A DNA stretch of 64,000 nucleotides, from contig JAKQEQ010000192.1 in NCBI GenBank assembly GCA_029556545.1, forward strand, positions 122,998 to 186,997, in the 5' to 3' direction. The notes under the pieces are model-generated. The model searched no databases. It saw only the letters and a program-made list of their open reading frames with translations, and was not told the DNA's origin. Positions 1 to 9,260 of this stretch are shown piece after piece. This stretch comes from Candidatus Hydrogenedentota bacterium (lineage in GTDB: Bacteria > Hydrogenedentota > Hydrogenedentia > Hydrogenedentales > JAGMZX01). The position numbers and the translations under genes are program-made. The stretch's first letter is position 1, and each line of letters begins with the position of its first letter.

Positions 1-160
1 AGACGCCGTCGAGCCCGTCGAGGGATGCGCCGACGGCTTCCGTGCGCAGCCGGAGCTGGCGGTGACTCAGCCCGCAGTCAATGAGGATTTTCGCGCGGGG
101 CGACATCACGAGCACCGCGTTGCCGCCGCTGCCGCTGCCGAGAAGACTGAAACGAAGCAC
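1..160 (-). CDS. MBL-fold metallo-hydrolase, YycJ/WalJ-like (N-terminus only)
   Basis: Read on the minus strand from a GTG at 160, the frame opens with residues LRFSLLGSGSGGNAV, then AKILIDCGLSHRQL. This is the characteristic N-terminus of YycJ/WalJ-type metallo-beta-lactamase-fold hydrolases (xGSGSxGN, then LIDxGLS). A purine-rich AGGAAAGG lies upstream of the GTG; the nearby ATG at 210 is out of frame. Only about 53 codons are present and the gene runs off the left end, so the HxHxDH metal motif cannot be seen. The family is thought to act as a cytoplasmic nuclease or hydrolase linked to DNA repair or cell-wall control; the role here is inferred. It is transcribed divergently from rpoN. Confidence 0.72.
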   Translation of the reverse strand, partial: MLRFSLLGSGSGGNAVLVMSPRAKILIDCGLSHRQLRLRTEAVGASLDGLDGV

Positions 161-391
161 CCGGACCGCCTTTCCTGTAGTCCATTGTCGCCCCCCGCTC
201 CTGAAAGGATAGCCTGTAGCGGATGGTATCGCAAGGGAAGGCGGGGGCCCGGCCCGCCGCGCCTCCGCGCCCGTATCGCATAGCGCCTGGGACTCAAGCT
301 TGCGCGATATTCTGATAGGTCGTATGGGACCTATATGACTTATTTCGTCGCACGACCTGGGCCGTCTGGCTCGCCTCGGGCGCACGCTCGA

Positions 392-421
392 TTGACAGAT
401 TTGAGCCGGTCTCGTTATAAT
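392..421 (+). promoter_or_regulatory. sigma-70-type promoter of rpoN
   Basis: TTGACA at 392-397 and TATAAT at 416-421, both exact consensus hexamers, are separated by 18 bases. They lie about 34 bases upstream of the rpoN start codon. This is the best-matching promoter in the window. Confidence 0.8.
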
Positions 422-454
422 GGCATGTAAGTTGCTTGGAAGGAGCTTTTGCGC

Positions 455-1870
455 ATGATACGTATGGAGCCGAGACTGGTGCAGACCCAGCGCCAGCAAC
501 TCGTGCTGACCCAGAAGATGCAGCAGGCGATCCACATCCTGCAACTGTCGAAGGTCGAGCTTGACCAATACATCCAGCAGGAACTCGAGAGCAACCCCGT
601 CCTCGAACAGGCCCTGAAGGCGGAGGCGCCGGAACCCGCCGCCGAGGCGTCGGAAGCCGCCGCGGGCGACAACGAGGAGTCCTTTGACCTCGACGAATAC
701 CTGGACCAGTGGGGTTTGGGCCGGAAGGAAGGGGCGGATTTCAGCCGCAACGCGGACCTCGCCAGGCGCCGCGAGTTTTACCAGGACTCGATCACCAAGG
801 AAGAATCCCTCTCCGCGCACTTGCTGGCCCAACTGCGCATGGCCATCGAGGACCCGCGGGCGCTCTCCATCGGCGAGAGCATAATCGGCGACATCAATGA
901 GAAGGGCTATTTCGTCGGGAGCCTCGAGGCCATAGCCGCCGATGCACAGGCGCCCCTGGAACAGGTCGAGGAGGCGCTCCGGCTCATCCAAGGTTTCGAG
1001 CCGGCGGGCGTCGGCGCGCGCAACGTCTCCGAGTGCCTGCTGCTTCAAATCGCCGTCGAGTTCCCCGACAACGAGGAGTTGAAGACCCTCGTGAGCGAGC
1101 ATCTCGAGGCCCTTGAACGCCGCCAGATTCCCAAGATCGCCAAGGCGATGAAGATATCCCCGGAGCGCGTCGAGGAACTGTACGTCCTGCTGGCGAAGCT
1201 GAACCCCTGGCCGGGCTATGAATACACCGCGTCGCCGCCCCAGTATATCGCGCCCGACGTCGTAGTCGAGAAGAATGAGGACGAGGAGTACGAGGTCTAC
1301 CTCGTGGACGAACGGGCGCCGGGCCTCCGCATCAGCCCGGATTACAGGAAGCTCGCGCGGGACGGCGGCACGCCGAAGGAAACCCGCCAGTACGTGCGCG
1401 ACCGCGTCGAGTCCGCGCGGTGGCTTATCCGCAACATCGAACAGCGCCAGCACACCATCCTCCGCGTCGCGAAGGCCATCGTCGAGGTCCAGCGCGAATT
1501 CCTCGACAAAGGCGTCGAGTTCATCAGGCCCCTCACCCTCCAGGAAATCGCCGACAAGGTGGGCATACACGAGGCCACCGTCAGTCGAACGACGCGCGGC
1601 AAGTACATCCAGACGCCGCAGGGGCTTTTCGAACTCAAGTACTTCTTTTCCCCCGGGCTGCGCCGCGACACGGGCGAGGAACAGTCTTCGAAGAGCATCA
1701 TGTCGCACATCCGCAAGATCGTCGACACCGAAGACAAGCAACAACCCCTCAGCGACCAGAAAATCGCGGATCTCCTTAAGGCCGAGGGCCTCAACATCGC
1801 GCGCCGCACCGTCACCAAGTACCGCGAAGCGCTCCGTATTCCCGCCGCCTCGATGCGCAAGGCCTATTGA
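455..1870 (+). CDS. rpoN: RNA polymerase sigma-54 factor
   Basis: A 471-residue protein. The glutamine- and leucine-rich region I (QTQRQQLVLTQKMQQAI, then HILQLS) binds activators; the central core-binding domain carries NPWPGYEY; the C-terminal domain ends with the RpoN box ARRTVTKYRE, which contacts the -24 element. Length and domain order are normal. A TTG at 449 is in frame, but ATG at 455 sits 9 bases after a GGAAGGAG ribosome site and is preferred. Sigma-54 directs transcription that depends on AAA+ enhancer-binding proteins; none is visible in the window. An orphan NtrB-like kinase at 23026-24066 could belong to such a circuit (inference). Confidence 0.97.
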   Translation: MIRMEPRLVQTQRQQLVLTQKMQQAIHILQLSKVELDQYIQQELESNPVLEQALKAEAPEPAAEASEAAAGDNEESFDLDEYLDQWGLGRKEGADFSRNADLARRREFYQDSITKEESLSAHLLAQLRMAIEDPRALSIGESIIGDINEKGYFVGSLEAIAADAQAPLEQVEEALRLIQGFEPAGVGARNVSECLLLQIAVEFPDNEELKTLVSEHLEALERRQIPKIAKAMKISPERVEELYVLLAKLNPWPGYEYTASPPQYIAPDVVVEKNEDEEYEVYLVDERAPGLRISPDYRKLARDGGTPKETRQYVRDRVESARWLIRNIEQRQHTILRVAKAIVEVQREFLDKGVEFIRPLTLQEIADKVGIHEATVSRTTRGKYIQTPQGLFELKYFFSPGLRRDTGEEQSSKSIMSHIRKIVDTEDKQQPLSDQKIADLLKAEGLNIARRTVTKYREALRIPAASMRKAY

Positions 1871-1892
1871 CATCCTCGCTCTTTCGCATCAA

Positions 1893-1990
1893 GTTCGTAG
1901 TACACGCTTCAGTGTGTCCCAAACGCAGCCTGAAGGCTGCACTACAAACTCGCGTGTCTTCAAGACAGCCAGAAAGCTGCGCTACAAACA
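1893..1990. repeat. intergenic repeat cluster, GTAGTGCAGGCTGAAGCCTGC type
   Basis: Three tandem degenerate units each contain a short hairpin flanked by a GTAGT or ACTACAAAC motif: ACAC..GTGTGT at about 1901-1917, GCAGCC-TGAA-GGCTGC at 1925-1940 followed by ACTACAAAC, and a third decayed unit ending GCGCTACAAAC at 1990. A similar unit lies at 49451-49475. These look like REP-type repeats between rpoN and the glycosyltransferase gene. Confidence 0.6.
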
Positions 1991-2028
1991 ATATGCTACA
2001 CTGGCCGCGAGGACTTGGTCCGTAAAGC

Positions 2029-3306
2029 ATGGGTGCTGTGGGCGGCATGTCGGAACAAACACTTGGCGAATCGTTGGAAGCGGCGGCGCCCGTTCCGGCG
2101 CATGGCGAGACGGACGCGCGCCTTTGCGTCGCGATGCTGGGCGCGTTTCCGCCGCAGGCGCAGGGCGTTCAGGACTATTGCCGCGAGATCGCGTTGGCGC
2201 TGGCGCGGCTTTGCGAGGTCCGTGCGCTGGGCTTCAAGCGGATGTATCCGGCGCGGGTGTTTCCGGGCGTGAAGCAAGCCATGGACCCGTCGAAAGCGCC
2301 GATGATCTCGGAGCACCTCGGCGTCGAACATCGCCTCACGTGGCATAACCCCTTCGGCTGGCTGCGCGCCGGGCTGTTCACGGAGGCGGACGTATTCCAC
2401 GCGCAATGGTGGAGCTGGCCGCTGTGGGGCGTTACCTGGACCATCGCCCGGACCATGAAGCTGCGCGGGAAGCCGGTGGTGCTGACGGTACACAACGTGC
2501 TGCCGCACGAGATGGACAAGAATTACCTGCGCGCGACCCGCTCCGTGTGCAACTTGGCGGACCGGGTGCTCGTCCACAGCGAGACGAACCGCGCGCAGTT
2601 GCTCCAATACTACCGGCTTCCAGAAGAAAAAGTCGTGCAAGTTCCGCTCGGACCGTACATGGCGGAAACCGAGAAGGTGGCAAAGGATGCCGCCTGCGCC
2701 GCGCTGGACCTGCCGCCGGACAAGCGGTACATCCTGACTTTCGGCACGATTCGACCGTACAAGGGCGTGGACGACCTGCTGCAAGCGTTATCGATGCTGA
2801 GTCCGGCGTGCGCCGACGTCCGGCTCATCGTCGCCGGCAAGCCGTGGACGGCGTGGGGGCTCTACCAGAGGGTCATTGACGCCAACGCGCTCGCGGACCG
2901 GGTACACCTCTTTCTCGACTATATCCCGGAAGACCGGCTTCGATACTTTTTCGGCGCGGCGGACTTGATTGCGCTGCCGTATCGGCATTTCGACGCGCAG
3001 AGCGGCGTGTGCGCGGTGGCGCTGCCGTATCGGAAACCAATAATCGTCTCAGAGGTGGGCGGACTGCCCGATTGGGTGGACCGCGATCCGCGCTGGACGG
3101 TACCGCCGACGGATCCGGAGGCACTCGCGCGGCGTATCGAGGACTTCTTCGCACGGGCCGACGACGAGACCGCAGCCTTCCAAGCCATCGGGGATCGCGT
3201 CCTGCGGCGCTTCGCGTGGGACGGCATCGCCGAACAGCACGTGGCGGTTTACCGGGAGTTGCACGACCGGTCCGGAAAGACCGGAAGGCATGGCCATCTC
3301 GTATAG
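2029..3306 (+). CDS. glycosyltransferase family 4 (GT-B fold)
   Basis: A 425-residue GT-B glycosyltransferase. The N-terminal half has the MLGAFPPQAQGVQDY acceptor loop. The C-terminal half starts at the hinge RYILTFGTIRPYKGVDDL and continues to DAQSGVCAVALPYRKP and SEVGGLPDWV, the nucleotide-sugar site. The usual EX7E acid is replaced by the QSGV variant seen in part of GT4. Substrates cannot be told from sequence; a role in surface polysaccharide or glycolipid synthesis is plausible. Start could be ATG 2029 or ATG 2047. An extended -10 (TGCTACACT, ending at 2002) lies just upstream, without a good -35. Confidence 0.85.
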   Translation: MGAVGGMSEQTLGESLEAAAPVPAHGETDARLCVAMLGAFPPQAQGVQDYCREIALALARLCEVRALGFKRMYPARVFPGVKQAMDPSKAPMISEHLGVEHRLTWHNPFGWLRAGLFTEADVFHAQWWSWPLWGVTWTIARTMKLRGKPVVLTVHNVLPHEMDKNYLRATRSVCNLADRVLVHSETNRAQLLQYYRLPEEKVVQVPLGPYMAETEKVAKDAACAALDLPPDKRYILTFGTIRPYKGVDDLLQALSMLSPACADVRLIVAGKPWTAWGLYQRVIDANALADRVHLFLDYIPEDRLRYFFGAADLIALPYRHFDAQSGVCAVALPYRKPIIVSEVGGLPDWVDRDPRWTVPPTDPEALARRIEDFFARADDETAAFQAIGDRVLRRFAWDGIAEQHVAVYRELHDRSGKTGRHGHLV

Positions 3307-3413
3307 GGTTTTGCTCGGCAAGACATTTCTGGTTGTCTCGGCGAGAGGGCGTTATAATCCAAACTGAAGTACTAATCACCGGCTATGCAGCGGGGAAAAC
3401 AGGAGGCTGTGTC

Positions 3414-4718
3414 ATGGCTGGAACATTGTCGCGCAGGAGTTTCGTAAAGTCGTCGCTGGCGGCCGCGGCAGCGGCGCAGACCGTGGGCCGCCGGGTCTAC
3501 GGCGCGAACGAGCGTGCCCGGCTGGGCTTCATCGGCGTGGCGAACCGAGGCGGTCAGCTTATAACCGCCACGCGCCCGCACGAGGATGCCGAGATTGTCG
3601 CGGTGTGCGACGTGTACCGGCCCGCGATGGAGCAGTGGCGGGAGAAACTACCGGGCGCCGTGGACCTCTACGGAGATTACCGCCGCCTGCTCGAACGCGA
3701 TGACATCGACGGGGTCGTGATCGCGACGCCGGACCATTGGCACGCCCTGCAAACGGTGGACGCCTGCGACGCGGGCAAGGATGTCTTCATCGAGAAACCG
3801 CTCTCGATGACCGTGCACGAGGGACGACGCATGGTCGAGGCGGCGCGGCGAAACAAGCGCATCGTGCAGGTGGGTCTGCAGCGGCGCTCCGGCGAAATGT
3901 TCCATGAACTAGCGGAATTCCTCAAGGGCGGCAGCATCGGCAAGGTCACTGTGGCGCACTGCCATCGCATCACCAACATGACGCCGGACGGCATGGGCCG
4001 CGCCCAACCCTCGGAACCGCCCGAGGGACTCGACTGGGACATGTGGCTCGGACCGCGGGCTTACCGGCCATACCAGGACAACATCACGCCGTACAAGTTT
4101 CGCTGGTGGAAGGAGTATTCGTCGCAAATCGGGAATTGGGGCGTCCACTACTTCGACCTGATCCGCTGGCTGCTCGGCGAAGACGCGCCGGTGTCCGTCG
4201 TGGCGCTCGGCGGGCAATACGCCGTGGACGACGACCGCACCATCCCGGACACGATGCAGGCCGTCTTCGAGTTCGCGTCGGGCCGGCTGCTCGTGTTCAG
4301 CCAATATGAGGCTAACGGCGCGCCCGTGTTCGCAGTGCGCGGCGACATCGAACTGCGCGGCACGCTCGGAACGCTCTACGCCGGCGATCGCGGATACCAA
4401 GTCGTCCCCGAGCGAGGCGGACAATTCCAGGACGCCGCGCCGCGTATGGAACCCGTGAAGACGGAAGCGCGCAGCCCGAACGCAGACCTCACCGTGCTGC
4501 ACATGCGCAACTTCCTCGATTGCATCAAGTCGCGCGCGAAGCCCAACAGCGACGTCGAGGACGGCCACCGGTCTACCATTTTCTCGCATCTGGGCAATAT
4601 CGCTCTCGAAACGCGGTCCCGGATTGATTGGGACCCGAAGACGGAGCGGATCACGAACCACGAGGCCACGAACGCGCTGCTGCACTACGAGTATCGTGCG
4701 CCTTGGGAGTTGCGCTGA
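3414..4718 (+). CDS. Gfo/Idh/MocA-family oxidoreductase with twin-arginine leader
   Basis: 434 residues. The protein begins with a Tat-type leader (SRRSFVKSSLAAAAAA), then a Rossmann NAD(P)-binding domain (LGFIGVANRGGQL) with the family motif IEKPLSM and a substrate domain (WKEYSSQIGNWGVHYFD). Exported Gfo/Idh/MocA proteins with RR leaders are common in PVC and Hydrogenedentota genomes; substrates are sugars or sugar derivatives, here unknown. An AGGAGG at 3401-3406 fixes the ATG at 3414 although the frame is open further upstream. A TATAAT at 3352-3357 is a candidate -10 but has no convincing -35. Confidence 0.9.
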   Translation: MAGTLSRRSFVKSSLAAAAAAQTVGRRVYGANERARLGFIGVANRGGQLITATRPHEDAEIVAVCDVYRPAMEQWREKLPGAVDLYGDYRRLLERDDIDGVVIATPDHWHALQTVDACDAGKDVFIEKPLSMTVHEGRRMVEAARRNKRIVQVGLQRRSGEMFHELAEFLKGGSIGKVTVAHCHRITNMTPDGMGRAQPSEPPEGLDWDMWLGPRAYRPYQDNITPYKFRWWKEYSSQIGNWGVHYFDLIRWLLGEDAPVSVVALGGQYAVDDDRTIPDTMQAVFEFASGRLLVFSQYEANGAPVFAVRGDIELRGTLGTLYAGDRGYQVVPERGGQFQDAAPRMEPVKTEARSPNADLTVLHMRNFLDCIKSRAKPNSDVEDGHRSTIFSHLGNIALETRSRIDWDPKTERITNHEATNALLHYEYRAPWELR

Positions 4719-4781
4719 GATTGCGGTGCCGCGTGTGTGGAGTGGTTCGAGTACGAGCACGAGCACGAACAAAACGGGCGA

Positions 4782-5186
4782 TCAAAAATGGCGCTCGATA
4801 TAGGCCAAGGCGGTCTCGAGGTCGGGCAGGATTTTGGTGCAGAATTTCACCATCCAAGGCGATAGGTCGGCATAGGGCGTGGGGCTGAAGGCAACCACGA
4901 ACTTCCCGAGGTCGTGCGCGGCGTAGAATACCTCCATCGCCGTGCCGATGGACGGCTTGCTATAGTTCACGAGCAGGATGTCGGCGTCGCGCACGTCCTG
5001 CAAATCGAAATCGACAATCTCGTTCGCGCTGTCAATCTCATTGTCGCGGAAACTGCGGCGCAACGGGTCCAGCACGATGAACCGCCCCGCAAGCCGTTCC
5101 TTCGCACGCTGCCGCCACGTTTTCGATTCCACCTCCGCACAGTCCATGATCGGCCCCGACAGGTATATCGTCCGTGTGTGCTGCAT
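4782..5186 (-). CDS. nucleoside 2-deoxyribosyltransferase-like protein
   Basis: 134 residues, starting at the ATG at 5186 behind GGAAGGGA. Visible motifs are IYLSGPIMD near the N-terminus, ADILLVNYSKPSIGTAMEV in the middle (matching the family's Asp and GTxxE catalytic segment) and a short C-terminal helix. This fits the nucleoside 2-deoxyribosyltransferase-like fold (PF05014), whose members transfer or hydrolyse deoxyribose or ribose from nucleosides or nucleotides. Family membership is well supported; the substrate is not. It is convergent with the preceding oxidoreductase and divergent from galM. Confidence 0.75.
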   Translation of the reverse strand: MQHTRTIYLSGPIMDCAEVESKTWRQRAKERLAGRFIVLDPLRRSFRDNEIDSANEIVDFDLQDVRDADILLVNYSKPSIGTAMEVFYAAHDLGKFVVAFSPTPYADLSPWMVKFCTKILPDLETALAYIERHF

Positions 5187-5328
5187 TATAATCCCTTCCC
5201 TGAATCGCCGCCCCATTCTACCCTATCGCTCCTGCCCGCGTCATCGCGCGCGGCGCGCCCTCTGGAATGCGCCCCGCCGCTCATGGATAATGCCGGGGCA
5301 GGCGCAATCCGGCAGCAAGGAGTCCGTC

Positions 5329-6387
5329 ATGCACATTCAGGAGGAACGATTCGGCGTTATGCCCGATGGGCGCATCGCACTCTTGTATACGCTCGCGAAC
5401 GCCAACGGAGTGCGGGTACGGCTGACCAATATCGGCGGGTCCATCGTCGGGCTCGAAACGCCGGATCGCAACGGCGCGCCTGCGGATATCGTGCTCGGGT
5501 ATGACAATGCTGAGCAATATGTCGCCAACAAGCCGCACTTCGGCTGCGTCGTCGGGCGCTTCGCGAACCGGATCGCGAAGGGCCGGTTCACGCTGGACGG
5601 CGTCACGTATCAACTCGCGACGAATAACCGGGAAAATCACCTCCACGGCGGCCCGCAAGGATTCGCCAGGAAGCTGTGGAACGTGGAACCGGTCGAGGAG
5701 GTGGATGCTGTCTGCGTTCGGCTGCGTTATGTCAGTCCGGACGGCGAGGAATCGTATCCCGGGACGTTGACCTGCATCGTGACTTATCGTCTGACGGACG
5801 CGAACGAGTTGCGTATCGACTATGAAGCAACGACGGACGCGCCCACGATCGTGAACCTCACAAATCATAGCTACTTCAACCTCGCGGGACACGGCGCGGG
5901 CGACATCCTGAATCATGAACTGACCATCAACGCGGACCGGTTCACGCCGGTGGACCCTTCGTTGATTCCCACCGGGGAGGTGCGCTCTGTCGAAGGCACG
6001 CCGCTGGACTTCCGCGCGCCGAGGACCATTGGCGCGCGTATCGACGGGGACTACGAACAGCTTCGGCTGGGCCGGGGATACGACCATAACTACGTGCTGA
6101 ACGGTTCGGCGGACGGCCTGTGTTTTGCGGCGCGCGTATCCGAACCGTCGAGCGGCCGCGTGCTCGAGGCATACACCACCCAGCCCGGCGTGCAGTTGTA
6201 TACGGGCAATATGCTCGATGGTACGGAGATCGGCAAGGGCGGCAAGGCGTATCTCCGCCGATTCGGGTTCTGCCTCGAGACGCAACACTTTCCCGATTCG
6301 CCGAACCGGCCGGAATTTCCGTCGGTGGTCTTGCGGCCAGGCGAGCGATACGCGCAGACGATGGTGTTCCGATTCGATGTCTGCTGA
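5329..6387 (+). CDS. galM: aldose 1-epimerase (galactose mutarotase)
   Basis: 352 residues, the usual GalM length. Catalytic signatures are present: NHLHGGPQGF (substrate-binding His), NLTNHSYFNLAG (general acid His) and CLETQHFPDSPN (general base Glu). The enzyme interconverts alpha and beta anomers of aldoses in the cytoplasm. ATG 5329 follows AAGGAGT at 5317-5323 with 5 bases of spacing, so this start is preferred over longer in-frame options. There is no obvious signal peptide. The heparinase-like gene follows about 80 bases downstream. Confidence 0.93.
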   Translation: MHIQEERFGVMPDGRIALLYTLANANGVRVRLTNIGGSIVGLETPDRNGAPADIVLGYDNAEQYVANKPHFGCVVGRFANRIAKGRFTLDGVTYQLATNNRENHLHGGPQGFARKLWNVEPVEEVDAVCVRLRYVSPDGEESYPGTLTCIVTYRLTDANELRIDYEATTDAPTIVNLTNHSYFNLAGHGAGDILNHELTINADRFTPVDPSLIPTGEVRSVEGTPLDFRAPRTIGARIDGDYEQLRLGRGYDHNYVLNGSADGLCFAARVSEPSSGRVLEAYTTQPGVQLYTGNMLDGTEIGKGGKAYLRRFGFCLETQHFPDSPNRPEFPSVVLRPGERYAQTMVFRFDVC

Positions 6388-6467
6388 TGCCTCGCTCGTG
6401 TAATCACGGGCGGTTGTATAACACATTGCGTCCGGACGGCAACGCTACATACGAGAATGGAGACGAC

Positions 6468-8546
6468 ATGGTTCTTGCGCTTTGGATAAGCCTGCTTGCG
6501 CACGCGATCGGCGCAATCGAACTGCCGGCGTCATTCGCGTTGCCGGGCAACGTCTTTCTCACCGAGGCGGAAGCGGTCGCAATCCGCGCGCGATGCGCGG
6601 AGGACCCGGACGCGGCGGCTGTGCGGGAGCAATTGCTTGCCGTTGCGGACGCGCTGGTCGCTGAGTCCCTGGAGATTCCGCGCGCCGGGGGGCAATGGAC
6701 ACATTGGTACAGTTGCAGGAAGGACGGCGGTCGGCTCGAGGCGAAGTCGCCCACGCGGCATGTTTGCCGCGACTGTGGTGAGGTGCATTCGGGTTGGCCC
6801 TACGACGACGTCTACGTGACGCACCGGCACCACCACTGGCTGGGCGGCGTCGAGACGCTCGGCTGGGCGTATACCCTCGACCCGAAACCGGAATATGCGG
6901 CGCGCGTGCGGGATATCCTCCTCGAATACGCGACCTTCTACCGCGAACTCGAGCAACACGACACGCGCGGCAATGCCTCGGTACGCGGCGGGCGCTTGTT
7001 CGCGCAGACGCTCGATGAGAGCGTGGACCTGTGCCGGATCAGCCTCGGCTATGACCGCGTATATCGCGACCTGTGTTTCAGCGCCGCGGACCACGCGCGG
7101 ATCGCCGAGGGATTGCTGCGGCCGATGGTCGAGACGATTCGCCCGCACGGCGCGGGCATCTCGAACTGGCAAACGTGGCACAACGCGGGCGTGGCCTGCG
7201 CGGGATTCGTTCTCGGCGACCGCGATCTCGTCGACTGGGCCCTCAACGGCAAGCACGGCTTCTTCTTCCAGATGCACAACGGCTCCGTAGTCGAGAGTGG
7301 CATGTGGTATGAGGAATCGCCGTCGTATCATTGGTACGCGCTCCGCGCGCTGGTGTACCTGATGGAGCCCGCCACGCGGGCCGGCATCGACCTCTATGCG
7401 GATCCGATGACGCGCAAGCTCTTCACCGCGCCCATTCGCCAGCTCTTCCCCGATTTGACCTTCCCCGCGCTCCACGACAGCAACCGCGATGATATCCGCG
7501 CGCAACGCGGCCTGTACGCCGTCGCATGGGCGCGGTATCAGGACCCGCAATTCGCCGCGCTCGCGACGCCGCTCGATTCGCCGTGGGCGCTTTTCTGGGG
7601 CGGCGCGCCGCCGTACTCGGGTGGCATGGGCATCCCGCCCATGGGCTCGGATCACGGGCGAGAGGCCCGTGCCATGTGGTTTGAGACATCGAACGAGGAA
7701 AGCGAGGGCCTCGCGATTCTCCGCGACGTCAGCGGGGAAACGGCGGTGTTCGTCGATTATGGTCCGGGGTGTTCGGGCCACGTGCAGCCGGCCAAGCTCA
7801 ACCTTATCCTCTTCGCGCACGGCGACGAACGATTCGTGGACCCGGGCCGACTGCCCTACGGTAACCCGCTCCACGGCGCGTGGTACCGGCAGACGGTGGC
7901 GCATAATACGGTCGTGGTTGACGGCGTCTCGCAGCGGCAGGGGCCGGGCCGTCTCATCGCCTTCCGCGATACGCCTTCCTACGCGCTGGTCCACGCCGCC
8001 GCCGATAAGGCCTACGACGGTGTGCGGCTCGAACGCGTCGTGGTCCTGTCGCGGAACGTGATCCTCGACGTGTTCCGCTGCCAATCGGATGTCCCCCGAA
8101 CCTACGACCTTCCGCTGCATACTCGCGGCGCACTCGAGATTGCGACGGAGCCCTCACCCTCGGGGAGCGAAAACGTGCTGGGGACCGCGAACGGCTATGA
8201 ACTCATCGAGGACACGGAGCAACTCCCGCGCGACTGTCGCGAAGCCGTCGTGGCCACAACCGCGGGCCGACGCATCCACGTCCGGTGGTTTGACTCGGCG
8301 GACGTGTTCCGCGGCATCGGGCTCGGCGCGACGCCGCGCGAGAAGCTGCCCATGCTGCTGCGCCGCCAGGAGGGGAACGAAGCGGTCTTCGCCGCCGTGT
8401 ATACCTTGCTCGAGGCGGGCGAGACGCCGCCGCGTTGCAGCTTCGAGCACGGCGCGCAGCGCGTGGTCTTGCGGGCGGACGATGTGGCGCTCCGGCTCGG
8501 GCAGGAGGCCCATGTTCGGGTGTACGGCAAATCGGGACGGTCATAG
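6468..8546 (+). CDS. heparinase II/III-family polysaccharide lyase-like protein
   Basis: 692 residues. A short hydrophobic leader (MVLALWISLLAHAIGA) is followed by an alpha/alpha-toroid domain (NWQTWHNAGVACAGFVLGD, MWYEESPSYHWYAL) and a C-terminal beta-sandwich with the family hallmark HNTVVVDGVSQRQGPG. Members cleave uronic-acid polysaccharides such as heparin, heparan or alginate outside the cytoplasm; the substrate here is unknown. A palindromic repeat encoding GGMGIPPMG...HGREARAMW is inserted in frame at residues about 385-403, between the two domains. The start at 6468 follows GGAG; upstream in-frame codons lack a leader. It ends 4 bases before queE. Confidence 0.85.
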   Translation: MVLALWISLLAHAIGAIELPASFALPGNVFLTEAEAVAIRARCAEDPDAAAVREQLLAVADALVAESLEIPRAGGQWTHWYSCRKDGGRLEAKSPTRHVCRDCGEVHSGWPYDDVYVTHRHHHWLGGVETLGWAYTLDPKPEYAARVRDILLEYATFYRELEQHDTRGNASVRGGRLFAQTLDESVDLCRISLGYDRVYRDLCFSAADHARIAEGLLRPMVETIRPHGAGISNWQTWHNAGVACAGFVLGDRDLVDWALNGKHGFFFQMHNGSVVESGMWYEESPSYHWYALRALVYLMEPATRAGIDLYADPMTRKLFTAPIRQLFPDLTFPALHDSNRDDIRAQRGLYAVAWARYQDPQFAALATPLDSPWALFWGGAPPYSGGMGIPPMGSDHGREARAMWFETSNEESEGLAILRDVSGETAVFVDYGPGCSGHVQPAKLNLILFAHGDERFVDPGRLPYGNPLHGAWYRQTVAHNTVVVDGVSQRQGPGRLIAFRDTPSYALVHAAADKAYDGVRLERVVVLSRNVILDVFRCQSDVPRTYDLPLHTRGALEIATEPSPSGSENVLGTANGYELIEDTEQLPRDCREAVVATTAGRRIHVRWFDSADVFRGIGLGATPREKLPMLLRRQEGNEAVFAAVYTLLEAGETPPRCSFEHGAQRVVLRADDVALRLGQEAHVRVYGKSGRS
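7622..7676 (+). repeat. palindromic repeat inserted in frame in the heparinase-like gene
   Basis: Two arms of about 22-24 bases, TGGCATGGGCAT-CCCGCCCATG at 7622-7643 and CACGGGCGAGAG-GCCCGTGCCATG at 7653-7676, are imperfect inverted copies of each other. Each arm is also a small hairpin (ATGGGC..GCCCAT and CGGGC..GCCCG). The element adds about 19 residues (GGMGIPPMG, HGREARAMW) without breaking the frame. Related copies lie at 9538-9584, 24092-24146 and 39899-39922. Confidence 0.82.
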
Positions 8547-8550
8547 GCTC

Positions 8551-9216
8551 ATGGACGCACGGGAAACTAAGACACTCCGGGTCACGGAGATTTACCGCAG
8601 TATCCAGGGCGAGAGCACGTGGGCCGGGCTGCCGTGCGTGTTTGTGCGGCTGACCGGTTGCCCGCTCCGCTGCGTCTGGTGCGACACGGAATACAGCTTC
8701 CATGGTGGCGAACGGATGGCCCTCGGCGCGATTGTCGCGGAGATCGCCGCGATGAATACTCCGCTCGTCGAGATCACCGGCGGCGAACCGCTGGCGCAAC
8801 GGGCCTGCGGCGCGCTCGCGGAACTGCTTATCGAGCACGGCCACACCGTCCTGGTCGAGACGAGCGGCGCGCTGCCCATTGACCGCCTGCCCGAGGCGGC
8901 GACCCGGATCATGGACCTGAAATGTCCCGACAGCGGCGAGTGCGAGAAGAACGACTGGGACAATATCGAGCGCCTCGCGCCGGACCGCGACGAGGTGAAG
9001 TTTGTGCTGGCAAGCCGCCGAGATTACGAGTGGGCGCGCGACGTGGTGCGTCGGTATCGTCTCGAAACGCGCTGCAAGTGCGTGCTATGCTCTCCGGTGT
9101 CCGGCGCGATCGAGCCGCACGACCTCGCGGCATGGATTCTTGAGGACCACCTCCCGGTCCGTCTTCAACTCCAACTGCACAAAATCCTTTGGGCGCCCGA
9201 CGCGAAAGGGGTGTGA
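8551..9216 (+). CDS. queE: 7-carboxy-7-deazaguanine synthase
   Basis: 221 residues, a radical SAM enzyme. The cluster motif appears as CPLRCVWC (CX3CX2C) near residue 35, preceded by the substrate motif EIYRSIQGES, and EITGGEPLAQ follows. It converts 6-carboxytetrahydropterin to 7-carboxy-7-deazaguanine in queuosine/7-deazaguanine synthesis, using SAM, a 4Fe-4S cluster and Mg2+. It lies 4 bases after the lyase gene and 44 bases before queD, so the two que genes form a likely unit. queC and queF are not in the window. Confidence 0.95.
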   Translation: MDARETKTLRVTEIYRSIQGESTWAGLPCVFVRLTGCPLRCVWCDTEYSFHGGERMALGAIVAEIAAMNTPLVEITGGEPLAQRACGALAELLIEHGHTVLVETSGALPIDRLPEAATRIMDLKCPDSGECEKNDWDNIERLAPDRDEVKFVLASRRDYEWARDVVRRYRLETRCKCVLCSPVSGAIEPHDLAAWILEDHLPVRLQLQLHKILWAPDAKGV

Positions 9217-9260
9217 GCGCCGGGACGATACACGCTGTCGGACACGTGAGACGGTCTTGA

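Noticed and set aside
62..283. Small plus- and minus-strand ATG frames at the left edge
   Set aside because: They overlap the GTG-started YycJ/WalJ-like frame, which has a clear family match; the small frames have none.
7622..7676. Insert in the heparinase-like gene as an assembly artefact
   Set aside because: The frame is intact on both sides and related inserts occur independently in queD and the prenyl synthase gene, which is unlikely for misassembly.
6531..8120. 529-codon minus-strand frame opposite the heparinase-like gene
   Set aside because: No motifs; it mirrors the codon bias of the real gene.
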